From assembly GCA_902631255.1 (NCBI GenBank), contig CACOXS010000001.1:1-64000 (forward strand): DNA of 64,000 nucleotides, given 5' to 3'. The translations under genes were made by a program, and so were the position numbers. Positions within the stretch are counted from its first letter, which is position 1. The number at the start of each line of letters is the position of its first letter. This document shows, piece after piece, positions 57,125 to 64,000 of the stretch. This stretch comes from an uncultured Pelagibacteraceae bacterium. GTDB lineage: Bacteria > Pseudomonadota > Alphaproteobacteria > Pelagibacterales > Pelagibacteraceae. Under the pieces are notes generated by a model. That model searched no databases. It worked only from the letters and a program-made list of their open reading frames with translations, and had not been told where the DNA came from.

Positions 57125-58441
57125 ATGGTCAAAGATCAAGAATTTCTAGAGAAAAAAGCATCGTATTGTTTAGGTTTGGCTAAGAAATTAGGCGCAACCG
57201 AGTCTAGTGTGATTGTTAATAACTCTGTATCTGAAACTGTTAATTTTAGAAATAAAAAACTAGACGAGTCTAATAGATCAGATGATCTTGGAATAAGCAT
57301 CACCACTTACATTGGAAAAAAAAAGTCATCAATATCTTCCTCTAATTTACTTGATGATAACCTAAATATTTTGATTGAAAAATGTGTTGAGACAACAAAG
57401 AATACTCCTGAAGATGAATTTAATTCATTACCAGATAAAGATTTATTGGCCAAAGAGGTTAAGGATTTGAATCTTTATGACGATACTCATATAGAAAATG
57501 ATCAAAAAATAGATTATTTAAAAAAGTTAGAATCTGCTGCTTCCAATGATAAAAAGATTGTTAATACAGAATCTAGTTTTACTCAAAACAAATCAAATTT
57601 TATTTTAGCAAATAGTGGAGGTTTTTGTGCTGGCTACAAAACATCTTCATTTACAGCTTCCAGTGTTACAGTTGCCAAAGATGAAAAAAGTATGGAGAGA
57701 GATTATGAATATTCTAGTAAATGTTTTCTGAAAGACTTGGATGACGCAGGAGAATTAGGCAAACAAGCTGCTGATCAAACAATTAGAAAATTAAGCCCTA
57801 AAAAAATAGGTAGTGAAAAAATTGCTATAATTTTTGATAAAAGAATAGCTAAAGGAATACTGAGTACCTTTGCAAGCGCAATTTCATCATCAGCGATATC
57901 AAGAGGAACCTCTTTTTTAAAAGATAAAGTTAACCAAAAAATATTTTCAGATACAATTAATGTCTTAGATAAACCAGATATACTCAAAGGTTTAGGCTCA
58001 AGAAATTTTGATAGTGAGGGGGTTAAAACTGATACTCTTAAATTAGTAGACCATGGAATTTTAAAACATTATTTGATTGATACTTACAATGGAAAAAAAT
58101 TAAACCTCAAATCAAATGGAAGATGTGGAGGGACAAGTAATCTTTATTTTGAAAACGGAAATATTAGTTTTAAAGATTTATTGAATTCAAAATCAAAAAG
58201 TCTCTACATAACAGAAACTATAGGACACGGAAGTAATATTGTAACTGGTGATTATTCTGTAGGTGCAACAGGTTTTTTAGTGGAAAACGGAGAGTTTAAG
58301 TATCCTATAAATGAAATTACTATTGCAGGTAATTTTAAGGACATGTTTAAGAATATTACTCTCGCAAATGATTTAGAGTTTAAATATTCAACTAATTCAC
58401 CAACCATGATGATTGAGGGAATGGTTGTTGCTGGTAAATGA
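57125..58441 (+). CDS. pmbA: Metalloprotease subunit TldE/PmbA
   Basis: The 438-residue protein is the non-catalytic partner of TldD and lacks the HExxxH motif, as expected. Family segments are LGATESSVIVNNSVSETVNFRNKKLDESN, GISITTYIGKKKSSISSSNL, KHYLIDTYNGKKLNLKSNGR and YITETIGHGSNIVTGDYSVGATGF, with the C-terminal TNSPTMMIEGMVVAGK. It follows tldD with no spacer. Overlap with the next oxidase gene is 4 bp. Confidence 0.94.
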   Translation: MVKDQEFLEKKASYCLGLAKKLGATESSVIVNNSVSETVNFRNKKLDESNRSDDLGISITTYIGKKKSSISSSNLLDDNLNILIEKCVETTKNTPEDEFNSLPDKDLLAKEVKDLNLYDDTHIENDQKIDYLKKLESAASNDKKIVNTESSFTQNKSNFILANSGGFCAGYKTSSFTASSVTVAKDEKSMERDYEYSSKCFLKDLDDAGELGKQAADQTIRKLSPKKIGSEKIAIIFDKRIAKGILSTFASAISSSAISRGTSFLKDKVNQKIFSDTINVLDKPDILKGLGSRNFDSEGVKTDTLKLVDHGILKHYLIDTYNGKKLNLKSNGRCGGTSNLYFENGNISFKDLLNSKSKSLYITETIGHGSNIVTGDYSVGATGFLVENGEFKYPINEITIAGNFKDMFKNITLANDLEFKYSTNSPTMMIEGMVVAGK

Positions 58442-59409
58442 GTGAATTTTGCGTAATCGGCTCAGGTATTTCCGGAGCTACAATTGCGAATCTTCTTAAT
58501 AAAAAAAATTCAGTAATCCTATTTGATAAAGCGAGAGGTCCAGGAGGACGTGCATCTTTCAAAAGAATGAAAGGTAATATAGGCTTTGATCATGGCACTC
58601 AATACTTTTCGCCAAAAACACCAGAATTTAAAAAATTTACCAAAGATTTAATTAAAAAAAGAATTTTAAAGGTTTGGGTTGGTAAACACATTTTTCTTAA
58701 CTCCAAAAAAAAAGAAAATAAAAAACATCTGAAAATTATAGGTAAAAATGGAAACAATGATATTAGCAAGTACTTATTAAAGAAAATTAATTGTAACTAT
58801 CAAAGTGAATTAAAAAAAATTCATTATAAAAACAAACTTTGGCATTTATCATTTGCTGATGGAAAATTGAGATCTTTTAAAAGTATTATTTTGACCTGTC
58901 CTTTTCCGCAATTAAAAAAACTCTCTAAAAGATTCATAAATAATTCTTTTTTAAAAAAATCAATTAAAATGGATGCAAATATAACTACTATGATTGCTAT
59001 AAAAAAAAACAAAAAATCAAATAGTAGCTATCTTTTTGAAGATCCAATTCTTGGTTGGGCTGGTAATGAAAATTCAAAAAAAAGATTTAAATCAAAATAT
59101 GATTTATGGACCCTTCAAAGTACATTTAAGTGGGCAAATAAAAAAATTAATCAAAATAAAAATAATAAGAGAGAGAATTCAAAAATTATGATTGATAAGT
59201 TCTTTCAACTATCAAATATTAAAAAAACGAAAATAAACTTCTCTCTTAATCATGGTTGGAAATATTCTTCAAATTCAAAACCTTTCAAAATTAAAAGTTT
59301 TTGGGATCCAAAGAAAAAAATAGGTGTCTGTGGTGATTGGTTTGTAGGACCAAGACTAGAGTCGGGATGGATAAGTGCACAGGACTTATTTAAGAAAATT
59401 TCAAGATAA
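58438..59409 (+). CDS. FAD-dependent amine oxidase / renalase-like protein
   Basis: The 323-residue protein has an N-terminal FAD-binding Rossmann motif CVIGSGISGATIANLL, the ADP-ribose acidic end LFDKARGPGGRASFKRM and FDHGTQYFSP, the pattern of NAD(P)-binding amine-oxidase or renalase-like flavoproteins. The C-terminal GVCGDWFVGPRLESGWISAQDL closes the FAD site. The substrate is unknown. The start overlaps TldE by 4 bp, giving a tldD-tldE-oxidase run; a functional link is not established. It ends 1 bp from the convergent gene. Confidence 0.85.
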   Translation: MSEFCVIGSGISGATIANLLNKKNSVILFDKARGPGGRASFKRMKGNIGFDHGTQYFSPKTPEFKKFTKDLIKKRILKVWVGKHIFLNSKKKENKKHLKIIGKNGNNDISKYLLKKINCNYQSELKKIHYKNKLWHLSFADGKLRSFKSIILTCPFPQLKKLSKRFINNSFLKKSIKMDANITTMIAIKKNKKSNSSYLFEDPILGWAGNENSKKRFKSKYDLWTLQSTFKWANKKINQNKNNKRENSKIMIDKFFQLSNIKKTKINFSLNHGWKYSSNSKPFKIKSFWDPKKKIGVCGDWFVGPRLESGWISAQDLFKKISR

Positions 59410-59410
59410 A

Positions 59411-60091
59411 TTATTCAAAGCTTTTTAATCTGTACTCCCAATTACCCATCCTGGAATAAGTCACTTTTAAAATTCTTAAATTTTCTTGATCGTACCAAAT
59501 ATTAAAGTCTAATCGTTTATCTTTAGGAATATTCATATCTTTAGATTTAAGTGTAAAATGATCAGCATCATAAATTTTTCCATAAAGATCAATTTTTTCT
59601 TTTCCTATAAAAGTAACAACCTGTTCTTTAATACTTCCAGATATTGGGCTTATTTGAGATCCTGCTTGTAAGATTTTATGATTCCACCAATTTCCAATAA
59701 CGTTATTAGTTGTTGCTTCGCCATTGAATGAGGAGCCCCTGATATCATATTTTTTACTTTTTTTATTTAATTCTAAATTTACAAATTTTTCTTTATCATT
59801 TTGAAGAGTTTTAGAGTTAAAAGATATCAACTGATCTTTGATATATTTTTCTTCACCATATGACTCCACTTGAAAAATTGTAGCTCCTAATAGATCAACA
59901 GAAAATTTAAATTGATTTGTAATAATAGTTTCTTCGCCATTTCTCTCAAAAAAATAATAATTGTATCCAATTAATTCACCATTTCTAAAAATCTCCATTT
60001 CAATTTTGTTATATTTATTGTAGTGACCCATATGTGCCATGGAAATAACTGGAAAAATTACAATAATTAAGATGGCTATAAATTTTTTCAT
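59411..60091 (-). CDS. Secreted protein, DUF6134-like
   Basis: The 226-residue protein has a signal peptide (about 1-19, cleavage near SMAHM). The mature part is beta-strand-rich with KIEMEIFRNGELIGYNYYFFERNG, IVNNGNWW-like NVIGNWWNHKILQAG, and WYDQENLRILKVTYSRMGNWEYRL, resembling DUF6134-type periplasmic proteins (assignment by memory, tentative). It would act in the periplasm. It is a single gene between convergent and divergent neighbours. Confidence 0.7.
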   Translation of the reverse strand: MKKFIAILIIVIFPVISMAHMGHYNKYNKIEMEIFRNGELIGYNYYFFERNGEETIITNQFKFSVDLLGATIFQVESYGEEKYIKDQLISFNSKTLQNDKEKFVNLELNKKSKKYDIRGSSFNGEATTNNVIGNWWNHKILQAGSQISPISGSIKEQVVTFIGKEKIDLYGKIYDADHFTLKSKDMNIPKDKRLDFNIWYDQENLRILKVTYSRMGNWEYRLKSFE

Positions 60092-60141
60092 TTGGCAATT
60101 ACATTAGTGGACTTTATCTATAATAGAAATAACTTATTAAG

Positions 60142-60789
60142 ATGTTTTTAAAAATAAAGAAAATACCAAAAGTTAATTGGAGTTCTGAGAAGCCATATAA
60201 TTTTAAACCAAAATTTTCCACTTTCTTTTTTTTATGTTTTGGTCTGACGTTGTTTGGTCTTGGTGAAGGGTTATTGATTGTTTCCTTAACAGGCGCTTCT
60301 CCGTGGAGTGTTTTAGCTCAAGGTATTTCCTTAAATGTTAACTTAAGTATTGGAACAATTACTCTTTTAATAAGTATTGCTGTTTTAATTTTATGGATAC
60401 CTCTGGGCCAAAAACCAGGGATGGGCACAATATTTAATGCCTTAATTATAGCCTTTATGATTGATCTTTGTATTAAGTTTGTACCAACCCCGTCTAATTA
60501 TCTTAATCAATTAATCCTAGCAGTAATTTCTGTAATGATGGTTGGAATAGGTGGGGGCATTTATTTAGTTTCCAACCTTGGTGCAGGACCAAGAGATGGA
60601 TTAATGATTGGTTTACAAAAAGTAACTAACTTACCAGTGGCAGCCGTTAGAGCTTTTTTAGAAATTTCTGTTGTAAGTATTGGCTGGTATTTAGGTGGAA
60701 CAGTAGGGGTTGGAACTCTTTTATTCGCTTTTGGTATCGGTCCGTGCGTTGCTCTAGGTTTATTTTTAGTTGATAAAATTTTTGATTAA
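60142..60789 (+). CDS. YczE/YitT-family membrane protein
   Basis: The 215-residue protein has five or six hydrophobic helices. The repeated pattern LTGASPWSVLAQGISLNVNLSIGTITLLI and NLGAGPRDGLMIGLQKVTNLPVAAVRAFLEI matches the two-repeat YczE/YyaS family. Function is unknown; relatives affect membrane enzyme activity and stress. It ends in a 4-bp overlap with typA on the other strand. Confidence 0.8.
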   Translation: MFLKIKKIPKVNWSSEKPYNFKPKFSTFFFLCFGLTLFGLGEGLLIVSLTGASPWSVLAQGISLNVNLSIGTITLLISIAVLILWIPLGQKPGMGTIFNALIIAFMIDLCIKFVPTPSNYLNQLILAVISVMMVGIGGGIYLVSNLGAGPRDGLMIGLQKVTNLPVAAVRAFLEISVVSIGWYLGGTVGVGTLLFAFGIGPCVALGLFLVDKIFD

Positions 60790-62612
60790 GCAGCAGCACC
60801 TGATTTTTCACTTCTTTTTCTTTCATGAGGATCAAGAATAGCTTTTCTTAATCTACAAGATTCTGGGGTAATTTCTAAAGCTTCATCTGTGTTTAACATA
60901 CTTAATTGTTCAGCAATTGACATTTTTCTTACAGGAGTTAAGACAACATTTTCGTCAGTACCTTGTGTTCTCATATTAGTTAATTTTTTTCCTTTCATGA
61001 CATTAATAATCATATCTCCTGGCTTAGGTGATAGACCTACAATCATTCCCGGATAAACTGGATCGTTATGAGTTACAAACATTTCTCCTCTAGCCTGTAA
61101 ATTAAAGATTGCAAAAGCAACTGCCTTTCCTTGTTCCATAGAAATTAAAGCACCATTTCTTCTGCCCTCCATTTCCCCTTCAAATGGACCATATTCATGA
61201 AAAATTCTATTAATAACACCATTTCCTTTTGTTAGTGTTAAAAATCTACTTGTATATCCCATTAAACCTCTTGTTGGTGCATGAAATATAAGTCTCTTTT
61301 TATTTTTACCAGTATCTTTTAATTCTATTAGTTTACCTTTTCTTCTATTCATTGAATCAATTATTTTTGATGAATGTTCTTCATCAAGATCCATAGTAAT
61401 TTCTTCTATTGGCTCAAGTTTATTTCCATTTTCATCTTTTTTATAGAGAACTTTTGGAGGGCTCACTGTCATTTCAAAACCTTCTCTTCTCATTTGAGTA
61501 AGTAAAATTTCCAACATTAATTCACCCCGACCACTAACTACAAAAGAATCATTTCCCTCATTTTCAGTAAATGTAATTCCAACATTATTTTGTGCTTCTT
61601 GAACTAATCGATCTCTAATCTGTGTACTTGTAAGTTTTTTACCTTCTGTGCCAGCCAAAGGCGATGTATTTACAGTGATGGTGATTGACATAGTTGGAGG
61701 ATCTATAGGAGTAGCTTCTATTGGATCGTTAACTTCAAGATCACAAATAGTATCTGCAACGTTAGCTTTTTCTAAACCGGCAACAACTACAATATCTCCA
61801 GCTTCACCAACCTCAATTGGAACTTTTTTGGTACCTTCGTATCTAAAAATTTTAGTTAATCGACCTTCATCAACTTTCTCGCCATTTAAGTTGATTGCCT
61901 TAATTGCTTGATTAGCTTTTGCGGTTCCTTGTGAAATTCTACCGACTAAACTTCTTCCTAAGAAACTATCAGCATAAAGAAGTGTAGAGAGCATAGCAAA
62001 AGGTTTTGATTTGTCTAATTCAGCTGGTTTAACATGGTCTATAATTTTATCTAAAAGTGGATTAAGATTCTCTCTTGGACCATCAACTTCAAGATCTGCC
62101 CATCCAGACCTTCCACTAGCATATAATACTGGAAAATCTAGTTGTTCTTCATTAGCATCTAGACTCACAAATAAATCGAATGTTTCATCTAAAACTTCAT
62201 TAGCTCTTTGATCTGATTTATCCAATTTATTTATAACTACAATCGGCTTTAAACCCTGTTTTAATGCTTTTGCTAAAACAAATTTTGTTTGAGGCATTAC
62301 TCCTTCAGCAGAGTCTATGAGTAATAAAGCTCCATCAGCCATGCTAAGCACTCTTTCAACTTCTGCAGCAAAATCTCTATGACCGGGTGTATCAATTATA
62401 TTGATTCTTGAATTCTTCCAATTAATCGATGCAGGTTTAGCTAGTATTGTAATTCCTCTTTCTTTTTCTAATTCTCCAGAGTCCATCAGCCTTTCATCAA
62501 CAACCTCATTTTCTCTAAATGATCCACTTTGCTTCATTAAGTTATCAATTAAGGTTGTCTTGCCGTGATCAACATGGGCAATTATGGTGATATTTCTTAT
62601 AGTATTATTCAT
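60786..62612 (-). CDS. typA: Ribosome-associated GTPase TypA/BipA
   Basis: The 608-residue translational GTPase resembles EF-G and binds ribosomes during stress and 50S assembly. G1 is AHVDHGKTTLIDNL at residues 13-26, switch I has ERGITILAKPASINW, G3 is DTPGHRDF and G4 NKLD. The C-terminal domain keeps LMGYTSRFLTLTKGNG and LMLEILLTQMRREGFE. Length is the family norm. It is a single gene. Confidence 0.98.
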   Translation of the reverse strand: MNNTIRNITIIAHVDHGKTTLIDNLMKQSGSFRENEVVDERLMDSGELEKERGITILAKPASINWKNSRINIIDTPGHRDFAAEVERVLSMADGALLLIDSAEGVMPQTKFVLAKALKQGLKPIVVINKLDKSDQRANEVLDETFDLFVSLDANEEQLDFPVLYASGRSGWADLEVDGPRENLNPLLDKIIDHVKPAELDKSKPFAMLSTLLYADSFLGRSLVGRISQGTAKANQAIKAINLNGEKVDEGRLTKIFRYEGTKKVPIEVGEAGDIVVVAGLEKANVADTICDLEVNDPIEATPIDPPTMSITITVNTSPLAGTEGKKLTSTQIRDRLVQEAQNNVGITFTENEGNDSFVVSGRGELMLEILLTQMRREGFEMTVSPPKVLYKKDENGNKLEPIEEITMDLDEEHSSKIIDSMNRRKGKLIELKDTGKNKKRLIFHAPTRGLMGYTSRFLTLTKGNGVINRIFHEYGPFEGEMEGRRNGALISMEQGKAVAFAIFNLQARGEMFVTHNDPVYPGMIVGLSPKPGDMIINVMKGKKLTNMRTQGTDENVVLTPVRKMSIAEQLSMLNTDEALEITPESCRLRKAILDPHERKRSEKSGAAA

Positions 62613-62697
62613 AAATCTGGGTTCTTATACATATTTAAACACTTTTGAAAACTTAAAAAAAACTACACTAGGCTTGAAAAAATTAAGTGCTCTCTTT

Positions 62698-62814
62698 TTA
62701 ATTTGCGTTTTTTCGCTTTTCGCGTTTTAATTTTCTTTTTTCTTTAAAACTTAATTTAGGTTTTTTCTTAATACTAGAGTCTTTAAATGATTTTCCACTA
62801 TACCTTTTCGACAT
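62698..62814 (-). CDS. Candidate 38-residue basic peptide
   Basis: A minus-strand frame from ATG at 62814 to TAA at 62698 encodes 38 residues with 18 Lys/Arg. It starts MSKRYSGKSFKDSSIKKKPK and ends REKRKNAN. The balanced N-terminal half and basic tail look like a small nucleic-acid-binding or ribosome-associated protein. It lies 85 bp upstream of typA on the same strand, with no clear Shine-Dalgarno sequence. No family is recognised. It could be a chance frame in AT-rich DNA, though the run without stops is lysine-coded AAA rich. Confidence 0.45.
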   Translation of the reverse strand: MSKRYSGKSFKDSSIKKKPKLSFKEKRKLKREKRKNAN

Positions 62815-62850
62815 AAAAATAATTCAATATTACAAATTTTTTAAAGAAAA

Positions 62851-62878
62851 AAAAAGGGCAGTAAAAACTGCCCTTTTT
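62851..62878 (-). terminator. Strong intrinsic terminator-like hairpin
   Basis: AAAAAGGGCAG (62851-62861), loop TAAAAA and CTGCCCTTTTT (62868-62878) form a perfect 11-bp inverted repeat with a GC core and poly-T tails on both strands. On the minus strand it lies about 130 nt after the stop of the 130-residue membrane protein gene (63010) and is the likely end of that transcript or of a small RNA. On the plus strand no gene lies just upstream. Confidence 0.8.
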
Positions 62879-63009
62879 GAATTTTTGTTTGAGATTAATG
62901 AGGATTACATTCTCATACTGGTTTCTAATAATACTTGATTTACTTAACATTTTGAAAATTCCTTCATCACTCTTCATCACTATTTAAAGCATGTTAAAAG
63001 ATGATTATT
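62879..63009 (-). other. 131-bp non-coding stretch before a terminator; possible 3' UTR or small RNA
   Basis: Between the membrane protein stop and the hairpin lies a region with no convincing gene. On the minus strand it holds a small hairpin (ATGAG...CTCAT), a 10-bp direct repeat (CTTCATCACT twice at about 62961-62980), and a short frame with a GGA ribosome-binding sequence that would run through the terminator. A small RNA or long 3' UTR is possible; the sequence does not decide. Confidence 0.35.
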
Positions 63010-63402
63010 TTATTTTTCGAACTCTTTTTTAATTGGAGTAAAATATAAGAAAACTAATATCGCTCCACTATTTGCCCAACCTAATCCATCAAGCAAATAA
63101 GAGATTGGGTCATAAGCACCTATGCCCATTAACAACGCAAATATTGATCCCAAAATGAATAGAAATAAATACATTTGTTTTCCAATATTCTTAAATTTAT
63201 ATAATAGATATAAATTTACTAAGTATAATACCAAAAAAACTAGAGCAATTACTCCAAGCATATCGTTCATATCGTTTGATTGACTTATACCTTCATTAAA
63301 AGCGATAACTATTTCAGATTCAAAAAAAGCAGAAATAAATATTAAAATTATTAATGATAAATCTAATAAAATTAGTCTTTTGAATATTATTTTTAAATTC
63401 AT
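63010..63402 (-). CDS. Hypothetical four-helix membrane protein
   Basis: The 130-residue protein has four hydrophobic helices (about 8-28, 45-67, 75-97, 105-122). The loop between helices 1 and 2 has EIVIAFNEGISQSNDMNDMLG, and the C-terminus is charged (TPIKKEFEK). I recognise no family. It is a single gene at the start of the sparse right-end region, with the strong hairpin terminator downstream. Confidence 0.7.
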   Translation of the reverse strand: MNLKIIFKRLILLDLSLIILIFISAFFESEIVIAFNEGISQSNDMNDMLGVIALVFLVLYLVNLYLLYKFKNIGKQMYLFLFILGSIFALLMGIGAYDPISYLLDGLGWANSGAILVFLYFTPIKKEFEK

Positions 63403-63456
63403 ATTATGTTAATTATTACTACAATTTAAAAAAATACCAAATAAAATTGAATAAAA

Positions 63457-63618
63457 ATGGGACTATATACCAGTAGAAAAAATTTTGATTTTGAAAAATT
63501 TGTAAAAATTCTTGGAAGAGGAAGAAACTCTTATATTATTTTTGCAATAGAGGAGGCATGTGGTGGTGAAGAAAAATTAAAAGCAATTCAAAAGATGATT
63601 TCATTGAAGAGTCAGTAG
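63457..63618 (+). CDS. Candidate 53-residue small soluble protein
   Basis: The frame from ATG 63457 to TAG 63616-63618 encodes 53 residues with a balanced composition, including FDFEKFVKILGRGRN and IEEACGGEEKLKAIQKM. Two amphipathic helices are suggested, as in small regulators. Upstream there is no clear Shine-Dalgarno sequence. It fills a gap between two minus-strand candidates. No family is recognised, but the mix of Gly, Ala and Glu codons is unlike random AT-rich sequence, which favours a real gene. Confidence 0.5.
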   Translation: MGLYTSRKNFDFEKFVKILGRGRNSYIIFAIEEACGGEEKLKAIQKMISLKSQ

Positions 63619-63662
63619 AAACAGGAAGGAAACGAGAAGGGCAACTCGATTTAATTAATCAA

Positions 63663-63758
63663 CTATAAACCTAAGAATAATTTTACAATATAGAATAGTC
63701 CAAAGCACAATATTATGAATAAAATAGCACCTGATAGTAACTGCCATAGAAAAAACAT
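63663..63758 (-). CDS. Candidate 31-residue single-pass membrane peptide
   Basis: The minus-strand frame from ATG at 63758 to TAG at 63663 encodes 31 residues. It starts MFFLWQLLSGAILFIILCFG and ends in KLFLGL. Nearly the whole peptide is one transmembrane helix with Trp near the N-terminus and Lys near the C-terminus. Such peptides often regulate membrane complexes. Frame and composition are suggestive, but the ribosome-binding site is weak and the frame is short. Confidence 0.35.
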   Translation of the reverse strand: MFFLWQLLSGAILFIILCFGLFYIVKLFLGL

Positions 63759-63780
63759 AGTAAATTAATAATATAGTAAA

Positions 63781-64000
63781 ATGAGTTGGTTGTATAAGTT
63801 TTTATTGGATGTAATTGAAAAAAAAGATTTTTGTACGCAATGTCATTGTACAACATGTGGTGCAACTGAATTTAGAGCAACTCTTATTTCTAAATTAAAA
63901 ATTTATAGCAAGATTCCAAACATTACAAAATTATCAAAAACTAATGAAAAAAAAAGGTTTATTGCTCCAATGTACCTAGATTTAGAAAAAGAACTACAAA
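63781..64000 (+). CDS. Cysteine-motif protein, partial (runs off the window)
   Basis: An ATG at 63781 opens a frame that is still open at 64000, giving at least 73 residues. Residues 18-26 hold C-x-x-C-x-C-x-x-C-G, a possible zinc or iron-sulfur knuckle (CTQCHCTTCGATEF). A basic helix region and RFIAPMYLDLEKEL follow. No family is recognised from the visible part. The gene continues to the right. Confidence 0.6.
   Translation, partial: MSWLYKFLLDVIEKKDFCTQCHCTTCGATEFRATLISKLKIYSKIPNITKLSKTNEKKRFIAPMYLDLEKELQ

Noticed and set aside
62798-62980. 60-residue minus-strand frame (or 50 residues from ATG 62950 with a GGA site)
   Set aside because: It runs straight through the perfect hairpin terminator at 62851-62878 and its end is a low-complexity Phe/Lys stretch; the hairpin is the better explanation.
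62961-62980. Tandem CTTCATCACT repeat as a regulatory iteron
   Set aside because: Only two copies are present, with no other sign of an origin or operator; noted inside the non-coding stretch instead.

Overview
The window is a very AT-rich (about 30% G+C by eye), densely packed chromosomal segment. Gene content and order point to a free-living alphaproteobacterium of the SAR11 clade (Pelagibacterales, Candidatus Pelagibacter-like). Supporting signs are an F1-only ATP synthase operon (atpHAGDC), class I lysyl-tRNA synthetase, ChvI/ChvG next to ahcY, a RegA/ActR-type regulator, a SAM-II riboswitch on metX, very short spacers, many 1-4 bp gene overlaps, and no insertion sequences, prophage, tRNA, rRNA or CRISPR. 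I assigned the clade by recognition and ran no database search.

Layout. 1-5.1 kb: the end of priA, then atpH-A-G-D-C on the + strand. 5.1-11.6 kb: one long minus-strand housekeeping run (rplU, rpmA, obgE, proB, proA, nadD, rsfS, ctpA, rppH) with a sigma70-like promoter before rplU. 11.6-14.2 kb: gloB, metW and metX, with a SAM-II riboswitch and promoter before metX. 14.3-16.3 kb: hisC and a TyrA-type dehydrogenase. 16.3-19.8 kb: an NlpC/P60 hydrolase, an AmpG-like permease and TrkH. 19.9-23.4 kb: lysK, pyrD, rpmB and a YhhQ-type transporter. 23.4-26.5 kb: a polyamine cassette (ornithine/lysine decarboxylase, deoxyhypusine-synthase-like protein, agmatinase-like protein). 26.7-38 kb: a RegA-like regulator, bioY, polA, chvI-chvG, ahcY, tsaE, amgK-murU, gpmA, a VanZ-like protein and a transglycosylase-like lipoprotein. 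38-45 kb: an RND pump with its fusion protein, a sulfurtransferase, msrA, a DMT transporter, a DNA glycosylase and a DUF1330 protein. 45-48 kb: a purine phosphoribosyltransferase facing a purine permease, a small lipoprotein and an hsp20 gene with a sigma32-type promoter. 48-60 kb: oligopeptidase B, a J-domain membrane protein, a family 9 glycosyltransferase, a DHDPS-like lyase, Cfa, an unusual Lys/Arg-rich coiled-coil protein, a DCC protein, TldD/TldE and a FAD amine oxidase-like protein. 60-64 kb: a YczE-like protein, typA/bipA, then a looser stretch with several very small candidate genes and a strong hairpin terminator.

How the genes fit together. AmpG, the NlpC/P60 hydrolase, AmgK, MurU and the transglycosylase-like lipoprotein look like parts of a cell-wall recycling route spread over 22 kb. 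MetX/MetW and AhcY belong to methionine/SAM metabolism, with SAM feedback through the riboswitch. The three polyamine genes form one tightly overlapping unit whose product is not obvious, because bacteria lack the eIF5A substrate of true deoxyhypusine synthase. Nine of the thirteen convergent gene pairs overlap at their 3' ends, a clear sign of genome streamlining. I found no self-evident new defence or mobile system. The least explained items are the polyamine cassette, the basic coiled-coil protein at 53.8 kb and the small-gene cluster at the right end.
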